DNA of 28,786 nt from CAYYGL01 sp964471235 (lineage in GTDB: Bacteria; Calditrichota; Calditrichia; RBG-13-44-9; J075): NCBI GenBank assembly GCA_964471235.1, contig CAYYGL010000043.1, forward strand, positions 1 to 28,786, given 5' to 3'. A program made the translations under genes and the position numbers. Below the pieces are notes generated by a model. The model was not told where the DNA came from, ran no database searches, and saw only the letters and a program-made list of their open reading frames with translations. Below, in pieces: positions 16,396-25,600 of this stretch. Each line of letters begins with the position of its first letter. Positions within the stretch are counted from its first letter, which is position 1.

Positions 16396-16420
16396 CGTTC
16401 CCAAAGCCCCTTTGGGAACG
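16396..16420. repeat. Perfect 11-base-pair palindrome
   Basis: CGTTCCCAAAG and CTTTGGGAACG form a perfect stem around a CCC loop; a T-G and a C-G pair can extend it outwards. No T-tract follows, so it is not a standard intrinsic terminator. CGTTCCCAAA.../...TTTGGGAACG hairpins recur, from memory, as small interspersed palindromes in many bacterial genomes. Only one copy is seen in this window. Confidence 0.7.
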
Positions 16421-16815
16421 GGCATATTCCGAAACCATTTTAGCACAGGGGGCCATTTGTCGCAATCACGGTTAAACGGCTGTATCCCAGGTGAAAACTG
16501 CGCTGGAAAATTTCAAAAATGATAGGCAATTTGTCATGCCCCCGGGATCAAAGTCTGTCGCTTTCCTCAATATCCTACCGCTGTCAAGTGCGGAACGTAA
16601 AAACCGGGCGGTTTGTCCGCAATGAGATGGTGAAACTCCCGCCGTTTTGATTCAATCAGCCCTTTTGGGTACTTCTGAGACGGAAATTCTGCTGGGAAAT
16701 TGGACAATGCCAAAAAATAACCGAACGGTGGGTGTACTGCTGTTGGTATATTTCTTGTATACGAAGTATAGATTATGGATTGCTGGAAGGTCACAACGAA
16801 ACATGGGGTAAAGAA

Positions 16816-18012
16816 ATGATGGTAAACATTGCACGGCAATATCTGAATTCGGTTATCTTTTTTTGTCTGATGACAGTCATGTTATTAAGCTGGCTCGTCG
16901 GTTCCGTTGCTTTTGCCCGGGGCGTTGATTCCGTGAAATTTGGAGTTATTGGTGATTACGGTTCGCAGGGTCAGAATTTGCAAGACGTCGCTGATCTGAT
17001 CATTAGTTGGAACCCGGACTTTATCATCACCCTGGGCGATAATAATTATCCCGATGGGGAAGCCTCCACGATTGACCCCAACATCGGGCAATATTTTCAT
17101 GATTTCATATATCCGTATTTTGGTAATTACGGCAATGGAGCGGATACCAATCGCTTCTTTCCCTCCCTTGGCAACCATGATTGGCATACCCCGAATGCCC
17201 AACCATACCTGGATTATTTCACCCTGCCGGGCAACGAGCGCTATTATGATTTTGCCTGGGGTCCGGTGCACTTTTTTGCCCTGGATAGTGACGGGGATGA
17301 GCCGGATGGCAGCGACAGTACTTCCATTCAAGCCGCCTGGCTGCAAAACCGGATGCTTCAATCAACCGAACCCTGGAAAGTGGTGTATTTCCATCATCCT
17401 CCCTATTCGTCCGGTCATCACGGCTCTACCACCCGCATGAGATGGTCCTTCCGGGAATGGGGTGCCACAGCGGTGATGGCGGGTCACGATCATACCTATG
17501 AGCGTCTGCTGGTGGATAGTTTGGTTTATTTTGTGAACGGGCTGGGGGGGCGTTCCATTTACAGTTTTATGGACTCCCTGCCGGAAACCCGGGTGCGCTA
17601 TAATGGCGATTACGGCGCTATGTTCGTAACGGCTAATCTGGACAGCATCAATTTTAAATTCATTACCCGTACCGGCATCTTAATTGATTCCTATACGATT
17701 TACGGCGCACCAACCGGTATTACCGGTAACCCCGTTGCCGACCTGCCGGAAGGGTTTGCACTTCACCAGAATTATCCCAATCCCTTCAATCCTTCTACAC
17801 TGATACGGTTTGATTTATCCCGGGAGTTACCGGTAAAACTTGAGGTGTTTAACATACTCAGCCAAAGCGTGGCAATATTGCTTGATGAGGTAAAAGCTGC
17901 CGGAACCCATTCGGTTCGCTTTTCGGCAAAAGATCTACCCGGAGGGATATATTTCTACCGCCTGACCGCCGGGGGACGTCATATTACCAGACGGATGGTG
18001 CTGCTGAAATAG
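16816..18012 (+). CDS. Secreted purple-acid-phosphatase-like metallophosphoesterase with T9SS sorting domain
   Basis: A 398-residue exported enzyme. The signal peptide covers about 1-34 (hydrophobic stretch, ending VAFA). The calcineurin-like domain (about 40-298) has all metal-ligand motifs: GDYG with Asp47, GDNNY with Asp75 and Tyr78, GNHDW with Asn120 and His121, YFHHPPY with His193/His194, and GHDHTYER with His224 and His226. The Tyr in the GDxxY motif is typical of purple acid phosphatases, so phosphate-ester hydrolysis outside the cell is likely. Residues about 312-398 form a type IX secretion C-terminal domain (HQNYPNPFNPSTLIRFDL, then LPGGIYFYRL). The ATG pair at 16816/16819 follows GGGG; an upstream in-frame start would place residues ahead of the signal peptide. 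Confidence 0.92.
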   Translation: MMVNIARQYLNSVIFFCLMTVMLLSWLVGSVAFARGVDSVKFGVIGDYGSQGQNLQDVADLIISWNPDFIITLGDNNYPDGEASTIDPNIGQYFHDFIYPYFGNYGNGADTNRFFPSLGNHDWHTPNAQPYLDYFTLPGNERYYDFAWGPVHFFALDSDGDEPDGSDSTSIQAAWLQNRMLQSTEPWKVVYFHHPPYSSGHHGSTTRMRWSFREWGATAVMAGHDHTYERLLVDSLVYFVNGLGGRSIYSFMDSLPETRVRYNGDYGAMFVTANLDSINFKFITRTGILIDSYTIYGAPTGITGNPVADLPEGFALHQNYPNPFNPSTLIRFDLSRELPVKLEVFNILSQSVAILLDEVKAAGTHSVRFSAKDLPGGIYFYRLTAGGRHITRRMVLLK

Positions 18013-18031
18013 TCTACATCAGCGGGGGTGG

Positions 18032-18820
18032 TTAATTGCTGCTGTGGCGACCGTGACTCAGCCAGTCGTCTACGTAACCGGCAATCTCCTCCCAGCCGGG
18101 CTCAGCAACCACCCAGTGAGCGTGTTTCGGGAACTCTTTATAAGTGGACACGCGATGGTATTTTCCAGCAATTTTCCTGCTTACGGATGCAGGGGTAATC
18201 CGGTCCTGCGATCCGGCAATCACCAGAACCGGGCAGGTTACCCTGGTTTCATCCACCCTGGCAGCTTTGTGGGGATCAAACAACCAGAAGCCAATCTCTG
18301 CCGCAGCCCGACCGGATTCATAGACGAATCGATCATAGGTGGCTTGTTGTTGATCAACCGGCAAAAGATGTAGCATGGAATATGCTGCTTCGGCAAAAGT
18401 CTGGCGCATGGGATTTTTCCAGAAATGCCAGCGGAGTAAGACACTACGAAAACTTTTGATGACTGAAGGTTTTAATGCCAGTATCCCGGCTGGAGCAGCG
18501 GGAGTCAGCAGCACAAGAGCTTTGGCAAGTCCCCGACTTCCTAAAATCTGCGCCAGTAGCCCACCCATGGAGTGCCCCATGATGATGGGCTGATCGTTCA
18601 ATCTTCCAATCTCCCTTTCCAGGTCCGTTGTGTAATCCAACAAACTTGTTGTTCCTAATTCAGGATTGGGGCTATCATGAGGGTCCATATCGTGATACCG
18701 TAAGGTGGTGGTCACACAGTGATACCCCTTAGCTTCAAAAAATAATTTATAGTTTTCCCAGTACCACCCTCCCCCCCACATACCGTGAATCATGAAGATC
18801 GTATCGCCATTCCCAGTCAT
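18032..18820 (-). CDS. Alpha/beta hydrolase of unknown substrate
   Basis: A 262-residue cytoplasmic alpha/beta-hydrolase. It has the oxyanion segment MIHGMWGGGWYW, nucleophile Ser84 in GHSMGG, acid Asp206 in IAGSQDRITP and a His in KHAHWVV (His235 is most likely the catalytic one). It looks like a lysophospholipase/esterase-type member; the substrate cannot be read from sequence. The ATG at 18820 has AAAGGA upstream; the frame is open to a TTG 16 codons earlier, without a ribosome-binding site. It is convergent with the phosphatase gene (19 bases between stops, no terminator seen) and lies 131 bases downstream of the UPF0489 gene on the same strand. Confidence 0.85.
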   Translation of the reverse strand: MTGNGDTIFMIHGMWGGGWYWENYKLFFEAKGYHCVTTTLRYHDMDPHDSPNPELGTTSLLDYTTDLEREIGRLNDQPIIMGHSMGGLLAQILGSRGLAKALVLLTPAAPAGILALKPSVIKSFRSVLLRWHFWKNPMRQTFAEAAYSMLHLLPVDQQQATYDRFVYESGRAAAEIGFWLFDPHKAARVDETRVTCPVLVIAGSQDRITPASVSRKIAGKYHRVSTYKEFPKHAHWVVAEPGWEEIAGYVDDWLSHGRHSSN

Positions 18821-18951
18821 GAGATTTTCCTTTGGTATGAGTTTTTTCGTCGGGTTTTGAACCAGCAAATCCTTGAGTAAAAAAGATTACCGCCAAGGCT
18901 GACAGAATGTAATCAATCCCTATGTTTTATCCAAATATATGCGGCGGTGAG

Positions 18952-19761
18952 TCAGGCACTTTTCCGAAGGGGGCGGCGGCGAAACACCGGCGGGCTGTGA
19001 AGTAATTCCTTAACCGCCATCACTGCCCGGGGCTGTTCAATAAACCCGGGGCTGGTGGCGATGGTAATCAGCGATGCCCGGGACATGTATTTCCGAAAAC
19101 GCTGCATCTTAAAGCGGTAAGCCGCCGAACCGGGCGGGTCGCCCTCAAAAATATCCATGTCGATATCCAGCACGTAACCCTGCGGTTTCTCCAGAACCGG
19201 CGGATACACCCCGTTCAGAATTTCCACATCCGCAAACAATCCTAATTGCAGCGCCGGTTTGATGAAGGTGGCATTGGTCAACACCTGGATGGTATACTCA
19301 AACACTGTTGGAAGTGACAGGGATTTGTTTAAAGAAAAATCCGGGGGCTTGGCTGGCTGCCACATGTCACTGTGACGATCAATGTGCACCAACTGGCAGC
19401 CCGGGGAGATGATACCTGCCAGGTATGCGGCTATCCAGAAAAAGAACGCATGCTGGTGATTGTCGAAAATGAAAACGTTTTTCCCCCGGTTCGGGTAATA
19501 TATGAAATGCTGTAATCCCTGGAACGTGCGAATTCCATTACCATCCTGTTCCACATAGACTGCCCGGCTGCCCACCGCCAGGTCTGTCGGGCTGCCGACA
19601 ATAAGCGGAGCGACATAAACCTGCCGGAACGTTTCCTGGGGAGATGAGGCGGGGTTCTCATGAACCCGGGCAGTGATATAAAAACCATGATAAAGATTTT
19701 GCAGAGGCTGGATATGGAAGCGAGGGGCATCTTTGCGATTCACGGTTGACCGAACCGCCAT
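18952..19761 (-). CDS. UPF0489 family protein, probable arginase-like metallohydrolase
   Basis: A 269-residue protein with the marks of the UPF0489 (C5orf22-like) family: VFIFDNHQHAFFFW at 96-109, LVHIDRHSDMW at 124-134 and YVLDIDMDIFEGDPP at 196-210. The DxHxD pattern (Asp128, His130, Asp132) and DxDxD pattern (Asp199, Asp201, Asp203) resemble the binuclear-metal motifs of arginase/deacetylase-fold enzymes. A metal-dependent hydrolase is therefore a reasonable inference; the substrate is unknown. The ATG at 19761 is preceded by GGAGGAAA. It is divergent from the UvrD gene. The C-terminus is short and basic (RRRPLRKSA). Confidence 0.82.
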   Translation of the reverse strand: MAVRSTVNRKDAPRFHIQPLQNLYHGFYITARVHENPASSPQETFRQVYVAPLIVGSPTDLAVGSRAVYVEQDGNGIRTFQGLQHFIYYPNRGKNVFIFDNHQHAFFFWIAAYLAGIISPGCQLVHIDRHSDMWQPAKPPDFSLNKSLSLPTVFEYTIQVLTNATFIKPALQLGLFADVEILNGVYPPVLEKPQGYVLDIDMDIFEGDPPGSAAYRFKMQRFRKYMSRASLITIATSPGFIEQPRAVMAVKELLHSPPVFRRRPLRKSA

Positions 19762-19995
19762 AGACAATTTCCTCCATGCTTAGTTTAACGCAAATGACTT
19801 TACCTTCATCCAATCTCAAAGGTGTTGTTATTTTTACTATCACACTGCAATTTTGCTCCGGCTATCCACCCCCCCCCCCCCGTTGCGGCAAATGGAGTAA
19901 ATTTCAACTTTTATTACCCCGCATTTGTCCATATATTTTGCACCGCAACGAAACGTGTAAATTTATTCAAGCACAACTTTTAGAATCGGTTCATT
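19762..19995. other. Divergent promoter spacer between UPF0489 and pcrA/uvrD
   Basis: This 234-base spacer must hold the promoters of both divergent genes. It is mostly AT-rich, but contains 13 consecutive C at 19869-19881. No promoter pair with both good boxes and good spacing was found on either strand. No gene is seen. Confidence 0.5.
19869..19881. repeat. Homopolymer run of 13 C
   Basis: Thirteen C in a row lie in the spacer between two divergent genes. Such a run is prone to length change by slipped-strand replication, and also to sequencing error. Whether its length varies cannot be seen from one sequence. Confidence 0.9.
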
Positions 19996-22212
19996 ATGCC
20001 CTCTAAGCTATTGAAAGAGTTAAATGCCTCCCAACGGGAAGCGGTGGAATACCTGGACGGTCCGTTGCTGGTGTTAGCCGGTGCCGGGAGCGGCAAAACC
20101 CGGGTGTTGACTTATAAAATCGGTTACCTGGTGGAAACCGGCGTGGCGGCGCCTTACGAGATTTTGGCGGTCACTTTTACCAATAAAGCCGCCAATGAGA
20201 TGAAGAAGCGGGTGGAAGAACTTATTCGGATACCGTTGCAGGGATTGTGGATTGGCACTTTTCACTCCATCTGTGCCCGTATTTTGCGCATTGAAGCCCA
20301 GCACCTGGGGTATGACCGTAATTTTACCATCTATGATGTGGATGACCAGGTACGCCTGATACAGCAGATTATGACCGGGATGAACATCAACCAGGGGGTA
20401 TTGAAGCCGCGGAAGGTGCAATACGCAATCAGCCAGAGTAAGAATAAGATGCGGGGACCCAAAGAATTTGAAGAGCGTGCCGGGGATTTCACCACTCGCA
20501 AAATTGCCGATATTTTCTGGGAGTATGAGGTAGCACTGCGCCGTAACAATGCGTTCGATTTCGACGATCTGCTGATCAAGCCGCTGGAGATTTTCAGCCA
20601 GCAGCCGGATATCCTGGAAAAATACCAGACAAAATTCAAATATGTATTGGTGGATGAATACCAGGATACCAACCGGGCGCAATATTATTTTATCAAATAT
20701 CTCTCCGCCCAACATCGCAAAGTGTGTGTGGTGGGAGATGAAGACCAGAGCATCTATCGCTGGCGGGGGGCAGATATTGAAAACATCCTCAGTTTCGAGA
20801 AAGATTACCCGGAATGTAAAGTGGTGCGGTTGGAGCAGAACTACCGCTCTACCAAAGTGATTTTAAAGGCTGCTAATGCGGTAGTTGCCCATAATCAGCG
20901 CCGTCTGGGTAAAAACCTGTGGAGCAAAAAAGAACATGGCGCTAAAATCAGTGTCCATCCCACCACGGATGAAGGAATGGAAGCGGCAACCCTGGTGGAG
21001 ATTATTCGCACCGAAACCCGTCAGTTTAACCGCAACTACAATGAAATTGCCGTGTTGTACCGCACCAATGCCCAGTCCCGGGCGCTGGAAGACCGTTTGC
21101 GGCGGGCAAATATTCCCTACGTCATCGTGGGTGGAATTAAATTTTATGAACGGAAAGAAGTAAAGGATGTGCTGGCATATTTGCGGATACTGGTGAATAC
21201 CCGGGATTCGGTGGCGCTGCGGCGCATCATCAATTACCCGGCACGGGGCATTGGCGCGGCGACCCTCCAAAAATTGGAAGAATACGCCTTTCTAAAAAAA
21301 ATTCCCCTCTACCAGGCGGTGGTAGAAGTTGCCGAGAATGAATCGATTCCCCTTGCCACCAAAGCCAAAATTCAGGCGTTTGTGGATGCTCTGGAAGAAT
21401 TACGTCACAAAAAGGAAAACTTTAGCGCTTATGAAATTGCCCGGGAGGTGGTGGACACCTTCGGCCTGGCTGCCCAGTACAGTCACAGTGAATTGATAGA
21501 AGACCAGAACCGCCTGGAGAATATTAACGAATTGCTGAACAGCATTGCCGAGTTTAGCGAAAAAAACAGCGACGAAAACGCCACCCTGGAAAAATACCTG
21601 GAAGATGTGGCACTGCTAACCGACATCGACCGCTGGGATCCCAATTTCTCCGCGGTTACGTTGATGACCCTGCACAGCGCCAAAGGATTGGAATTTCCGG
21701 TGGTAATCATCACCGGTATTGAAGACGGCTTGTTTCCGCTATACCGAAGCTTAGAGAATCAGGATGATCTGGAAGAAGAACGGCGTTTGTTTTACGTTGG
21801 AATGACCCGTGCCAAGGAGAATTTGTATTTACTCTGGGCACGCCAGCGGCGTCGATTTTCCGGGGAAAGCAGCGGCATGTCATTCCGTAATACCCCCTCG
21901 CGGTTTCTGAAGGAAATTCCCCAAAGTTATAAAGAGGAAGTTCGCACGGAGGACGAACTTGTCTACAGCTACGATAACTCGGAAGGGCTCCTCGATTCCG
22001 CAACGGTCAGTGCTTATGCCGGTGAAATGATGGAAAACGAGGATTACCATATCGGGGATTGGGTGATCCATCCAACTTATGGGAAAGGGCAAATTCTGGC
22101 AGTGCAAAATTCCCATACCGGCACAAAGCTGACAGTGGCATTTTCCAATAAGCAGATTAAAAAGTTAATAGCGGAATATGCCAATTTAAAAAGCGTATCT
22201 TCGAGCGATTAA
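19996..22212 (+). CDS. ATP-dependent DNA helicase, PcrA/UvrD family
   Basis: A 738-residue superfamily 1A 3'-5' helicase for repair and replication-fork processing. Visible motifs are LNASQREAVEYLDGPLLVLA (Q motif), Walker A AGAGSGKT at 28-35, GTFHSICARILR, Walker B VDEYQDTN, VVGDEDQSIYRWRGAD, LEQNYRST, TLMTLHSAKGLEFPVV and LFYVGMTRAKENLYLLWA. The C-terminus (about 685-732) has a Tudor-like module (GDWVIHPTYGKGQILAV), the type that contacts RNA polymerase in PcrA/UvrD. Length is normal for the family. PcrA and UvrD cannot be separated reliably here. Only a weak ribosome-binding site (AGAATCGG) precedes the ATG. It seems to be transcribed alone. Confidence 0.95.
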   Translation: MPSKLLKELNASQREAVEYLDGPLLVLAGAGSGKTRVLTYKIGYLVETGVAAPYEILAVTFTNKAANEMKKRVEELIRIPLQGLWIGTFHSICARILRIEAQHLGYDRNFTIYDVDDQVRLIQQIMTGMNINQGVLKPRKVQYAISQSKNKMRGPKEFEERAGDFTTRKIADIFWEYEVALRRNNAFDFDDLLIKPLEIFSQQPDILEKYQTKFKYVLVDEYQDTNRAQYYFIKYLSAQHRKVCVVGDEDQSIYRWRGADIENILSFEKDYPECKVVRLEQNYRSTKVILKAANAVVAHNQRRLGKNLWSKKEHGAKISVHPTTDEGMEAATLVEIIRTETRQFNRNYNEIAVLYRTNAQSRALEDRLRRANIPYVIVGGIKFYERKEVKDVLAYLRILVNTRDSVALRRIINYPARGIGAATLQKLEEYAFLKKIPLYQAVVEVAENESIPLATKAKIQAFVDALEELRHKKENFSAYEIAREVVDTFGLAAQYSHSELIEDQNRLENINELLNSIAEFSEKNSDENATLEKYLEDVALLTDIDRWDPNFSAVTLMTLHSAKGLEFPVVIITGIEDGLFPLYRSLENQDDLEEERRLFYVGMTRAKENLYLLWARQRRRFSGESSGMSFRNTPSRFLKEIPQSYKEEVRTEDELVYSYDNSEGLLDSATVSAYAGEMMENEDYHIGDWVIHPTYGKGQILAVQNSHTGTKLTVAFSNKQIKKLIAEYANLKSVSSSD

Positions 22213-22351
22213 TGTTTTGGGAAGTGCTAAACGGGGAATACGGGTGTCAAACAGCAGGAGATTCCTCGGCAGGAATCTTATGGGGGAAAGAGGAGGTGAA
22301 TTCGAGGGAATGAGTGGTTAGAAACAGATGTTGATAAATCTTTTAAGACAC

Positions 22352-22415
22352 GAATTTATGAAATGTTTTTCCCTGATCCCTTTGAATAGCAAATTCACCA
22401 GTTCAAAGTGAGAAA
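22352..22415 (+). repeat. Diverged direct repeat, copy 2
   Basis: This matches 58-120 in the same orientation: an identical GAATTTATGAAATGTTTT start, a diverged middle, and a shared AAGTGAGAAA end. The level of divergence suggests an old dispersed element. Just upstream, AACAGATGTTGA loosely echoes AACAGAAAATGTTGA of the 53-base repeat, so the element may be longer. Confidence 0.55.
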
Positions 22416-22454
22416 TATTACTGTTTCACAGTACCCTTTTTTGAACGAGCCGCT

Positions 22455-22499
22455 TGTTCCGTGGTCTCTATTTTAGGCAGAGATTAGTGTAACGGAACA
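22455..22499. repeat. Imperfect hairpin upstream of the TPR gene
   Basis: An outer stem TGTTCCGT (22455-22462) with ACGGAACA (22492-22499) and an inner stem TCTCT (22465-22469) with AGAGA (22479-22483) form a two-part hairpin. It lies about 100 bases before the TPR start codon, where a regulatory dyad or part of an interspersed repeat could occur. No T-tract follows. Confidence 0.45.
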
Positions 22500-22602
22500 C
22501 GAACTAGGCAACAGGGTAAAACGAATTTATTTTGCTCGTTATCGATCCGAGCAGTTTGGGAGTACCGAAAGCAACTTGTTTTCATTTTGATTGAGGTGGA
22601 AG

Positions 22603-25600
22603 ATGAAAAACACACTGGTGACATTTTTATTAGTCGTTTGCATGATTTTCTTCTCTACAACCGCGACTGCCCAGCAGTATAACGAGAGCAACGATTTTTC
22701 TTATGCGTTAAAGCTGTATAACGAGGGATTTTATGATATTGCCGCCCAGCAATTTTCCAAGTTTATCAATCGCTACCCGGGCAGCGACCGCCTGCCGGAT
22801 GCCCAGTTTTATTATGGGGAATCCCTCTATAAACAGAAGGATTTTAATGATGCCCGGATTGAATTTCAGGAAGTGGCGGTCAGCTATCCGGAGCATAAGC
22901 GGGCGCCGGAAGCCTGGAAGATGGTTGGTAAATGTTACCAGGCGTTGAACAAACCGGAACAGGCAGCCAAGGCGTATGAAACGGTGAAAATCCTGTATCC
23001 CAAGAACTCGCTGGCGCCGGCAACGTTATTATCGGCAGCGGAAATGTATATGCAGGTAGGACAATTAACCCGTGCCGAGCAGATTTTACAGGAGTTCCTG
23101 GACCGCTATCTGGAATCATCGGAGTATCCCCGGGGACGGATTTTGTACGGCCGGTTGCTCCTGAAAAAAGGTGAATTGGAACGGGCTTCGGCGGAGTTTC
23201 AACGGGTGATTGCCATGGAAATAGCCGACAGCCTGAAGGCAAATGCCCGCCTGGGACAGGCGCAGGTTTTCCGGGAATTGGGGCTGCTCAACCGGGCAAT
23301 TTCTACCCTGGAGACCATTATCTCCCAACAACCCGGCAGTATAGCCGGTTTTACCGCTGTGCGGAATTTAACCGCCATTTTTTTGGCTCAGCGCCGGGTT
23401 GACAATGCCCTTGCCCTGTTGGACAAACAAGCCGCCAGCTATCAGCAGCCGTCTCAAACAGATGCCCTAACAGTGCTCCGCAGTCAGGCATACTTTCTGA
23501 AGAAAGATTATTCCCGGGCAAGTCAATTGTTGCAGCCCATGCTTCACGGCACAGGGGATGCGCAGACCCTTGCAAAAGTACGTTTTTACCTGGCGTGTTG
23601 TTTAAGGGAAGAAAACAAAACTTCCGAAGCAATCTCAAATTTTGTGGAAGTGGAGAAAGCCCTGGCAAAAGGGGAGGGGAGGGATGATCTCCGGGCAGCG
23701 ACCCTGATTAACCTGATTGATTTGTCCATTGATAAAGGAGATTTTCAGCAAGCCCGCCAATATCTTACCCAATTTCAGAGCCTCTATCCCAAAAAGCCGG
23801 AAGGGGAACAACGGCACCGGAAGCTAATCGAACAGGCATTTGCAAATAACCTGCTTTCCCTGGCAATGGATGAATTGCAGCGTTACCGTGGCGTTTACCC
23901 CAATTCCCCTTACCGGGATGACTTGATCTACCGTGCCGGAGTGGCTTTTTTCAAAAATAAGCAATATGAACGCAGCCTGATTCAATTCGAGCAAATCACT
24001 GATGAATATGTCTGTTCTGCCCAATGGGATTCCAGTGCGGCTTACATCCGGTTTATCAACACATTTTATACCCGCGGGCAGCAAACCGGGGTGTATGAAT
24101 TGGCAAAACTGATGGGACGGATGCTGTTGGGTGAAGACCGCTCCGATTTGCTGTTTCGGCTCGGGCAAATCTATTTAACGGACTTAAAAGATTACCGGGA
24201 AGCCGCCCGGATTTTCGAGCAATATGTGAAGGATGCGCCGGATTCATCCAACGCCGGCAAAGGGCTTTGTTACCTGAGCGAAAGCTATCTGAAGTTAGCC
24301 GATTACTATGAGTTTCTTCATCAACCGTCCGGGGATTACCGGGAAAAGGCAAACAAGGCATTGAAAACCGCCATGACATATCTCAAATTTGTACCTCACC
24401 CCGATACGTTGATGTTTCGTTTCCTGTCCCGCGCGCTCTCTCCGGACAATACCAACCCGGAACGGTTTTTGAAATACTGGCAGCATTTTGAGCAAATTTA
24501 CGCCGCTTCTCCCTACCTTCCGCTGGTAAAAATACGGTTGTCGGATCTGGTGCTGGCGGTAAAAGACACCGCCGGTGCCATCCGCTACCTGGATGAGGCG
24601 ATTCAATCCGCTGCCGGAAAAATGTCGGTGGGCAGGATGTACTGGAAAAAATCTCTTCTGCTTGCCGAACAGGGTAAATGGACCGATGCCATTGAGACCC
24701 TGAAAGCCTTTTTGTTATCCGCCGGGAAAGACCCGCTTCAGGCGAAAGCCTACTGGCAGTTGGGAGAATGGCACCGATTGAAAGGCGATTACGTCACAGC
24801 AGCCCAATTTCTGGAGCGGTTACTCACTCAGTTTAACTATTCGGATTATGCGCTGCAAGCTCCCCTGCGAATTATCGATGACTACATCCAAAATGGGGAC
24901 TACGAACGGGTGCTGGGCTTTATCCAGCAGCAACTGGCAAAATATTCCGTTTCGCAGGATGTGGTTGCCAGTCATTACCTGGCATCGCCGCCCCCGGAAT
25001 TATATTTTTACGCCGGAAAAGCGTTTTACCAGCAGCAGCACTGGCAGGAAGCCCGGCAAAATTTTCTTGCCTACTTAACCAGCAACGCCCCCGAGGACTT
25101 TCACAATGAAGCCCTACTGCTGCTGGGGAAAATGGCTTATGAAGAAAAAGATGAAGAATCCGCTCTGCTGCACTTTTCCCTGGTTACCCCGGGGCAGCAG
25201 CCTGCTTTTTATTATGAAGCAAACCGTCTGACAGCCGAGATTTTATTCAATCAAAAAAAATACAAAGAAGCGCAAGAAAAATACGAAAAACTAATCTCTT
25301 TAGCCCCGGATGACGATAATAAAATTTTTCTGGCAAGCAAGCGATTATTATGCCTGGTGTACGCGGGTAATTCCAAAGGATATCAATCACAATTATCGAT
25401 TTTTAAAAAGACTTATAAGAAGCATCCCCGTTTTAAAGAATATCTTGCGTACCTGGAATTCGAAAGAGGAAAAGCTCAATACGAGAACAAGCATTTTGAT
25501 CCGGCAATTGCTCATTTCAAAAAAGTGCTGAAACGTTATAAAAAATCGGATTATGCGGATGATGCCCGCTACTATTTAGCCCGGTGTTACGCGACCATGA

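Larger units (their letters stand above)
16256..16815. other. Long gene-free spacer between menC and the phosphatase gene
   Basis: About 560 bases hold no gene that I can support. The spacer contains the right copy of the 53-base inverted repeat (16277-16329) and a strong palindrome at 16396-16420. A small AAACC/GGTTT hairpin lies near 16599-16612. A possible promoter for the phosphatase (TTGGTA at 16743-16748, TATAGA at 16767-16772, 18-base spacing) is visible but weak. Confidence 0.6.
22213..22602. other. Gene-free spacer upstream of the large TPR gene
   Basis: About 390 bases contain no supported gene. Visible structure: an 8-base-pair hairpin AGATTCCT/AGGAATCT at 22259-22278 with a CGGC loop and no T-tract; the diverged repeat copy at 22352-22415; a larger hairpin at 22455-22499; and a TGCTCG/CGAGCA pair near 22534-22554. 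The promoter of the downstream TPR operon probably lies here, but I cannot fix it. Confidence 0.5.

Noticed and set aside
16755..16772. TATACGAAGTAT resembling one arm of loxP
   Set aside because: Only one arm-like stretch is present, with no spacer and second arm, and no Cre-like recombinase is seen. It is an AT-rich coincidence near a possible promoter.
20074..20715. Antisense open frame of about 213 codons within the helicase gene
   Set aside because: It lies entirely opposite conserved helicase motifs and has no ribosome-binding site, domain or neighbour to support it.
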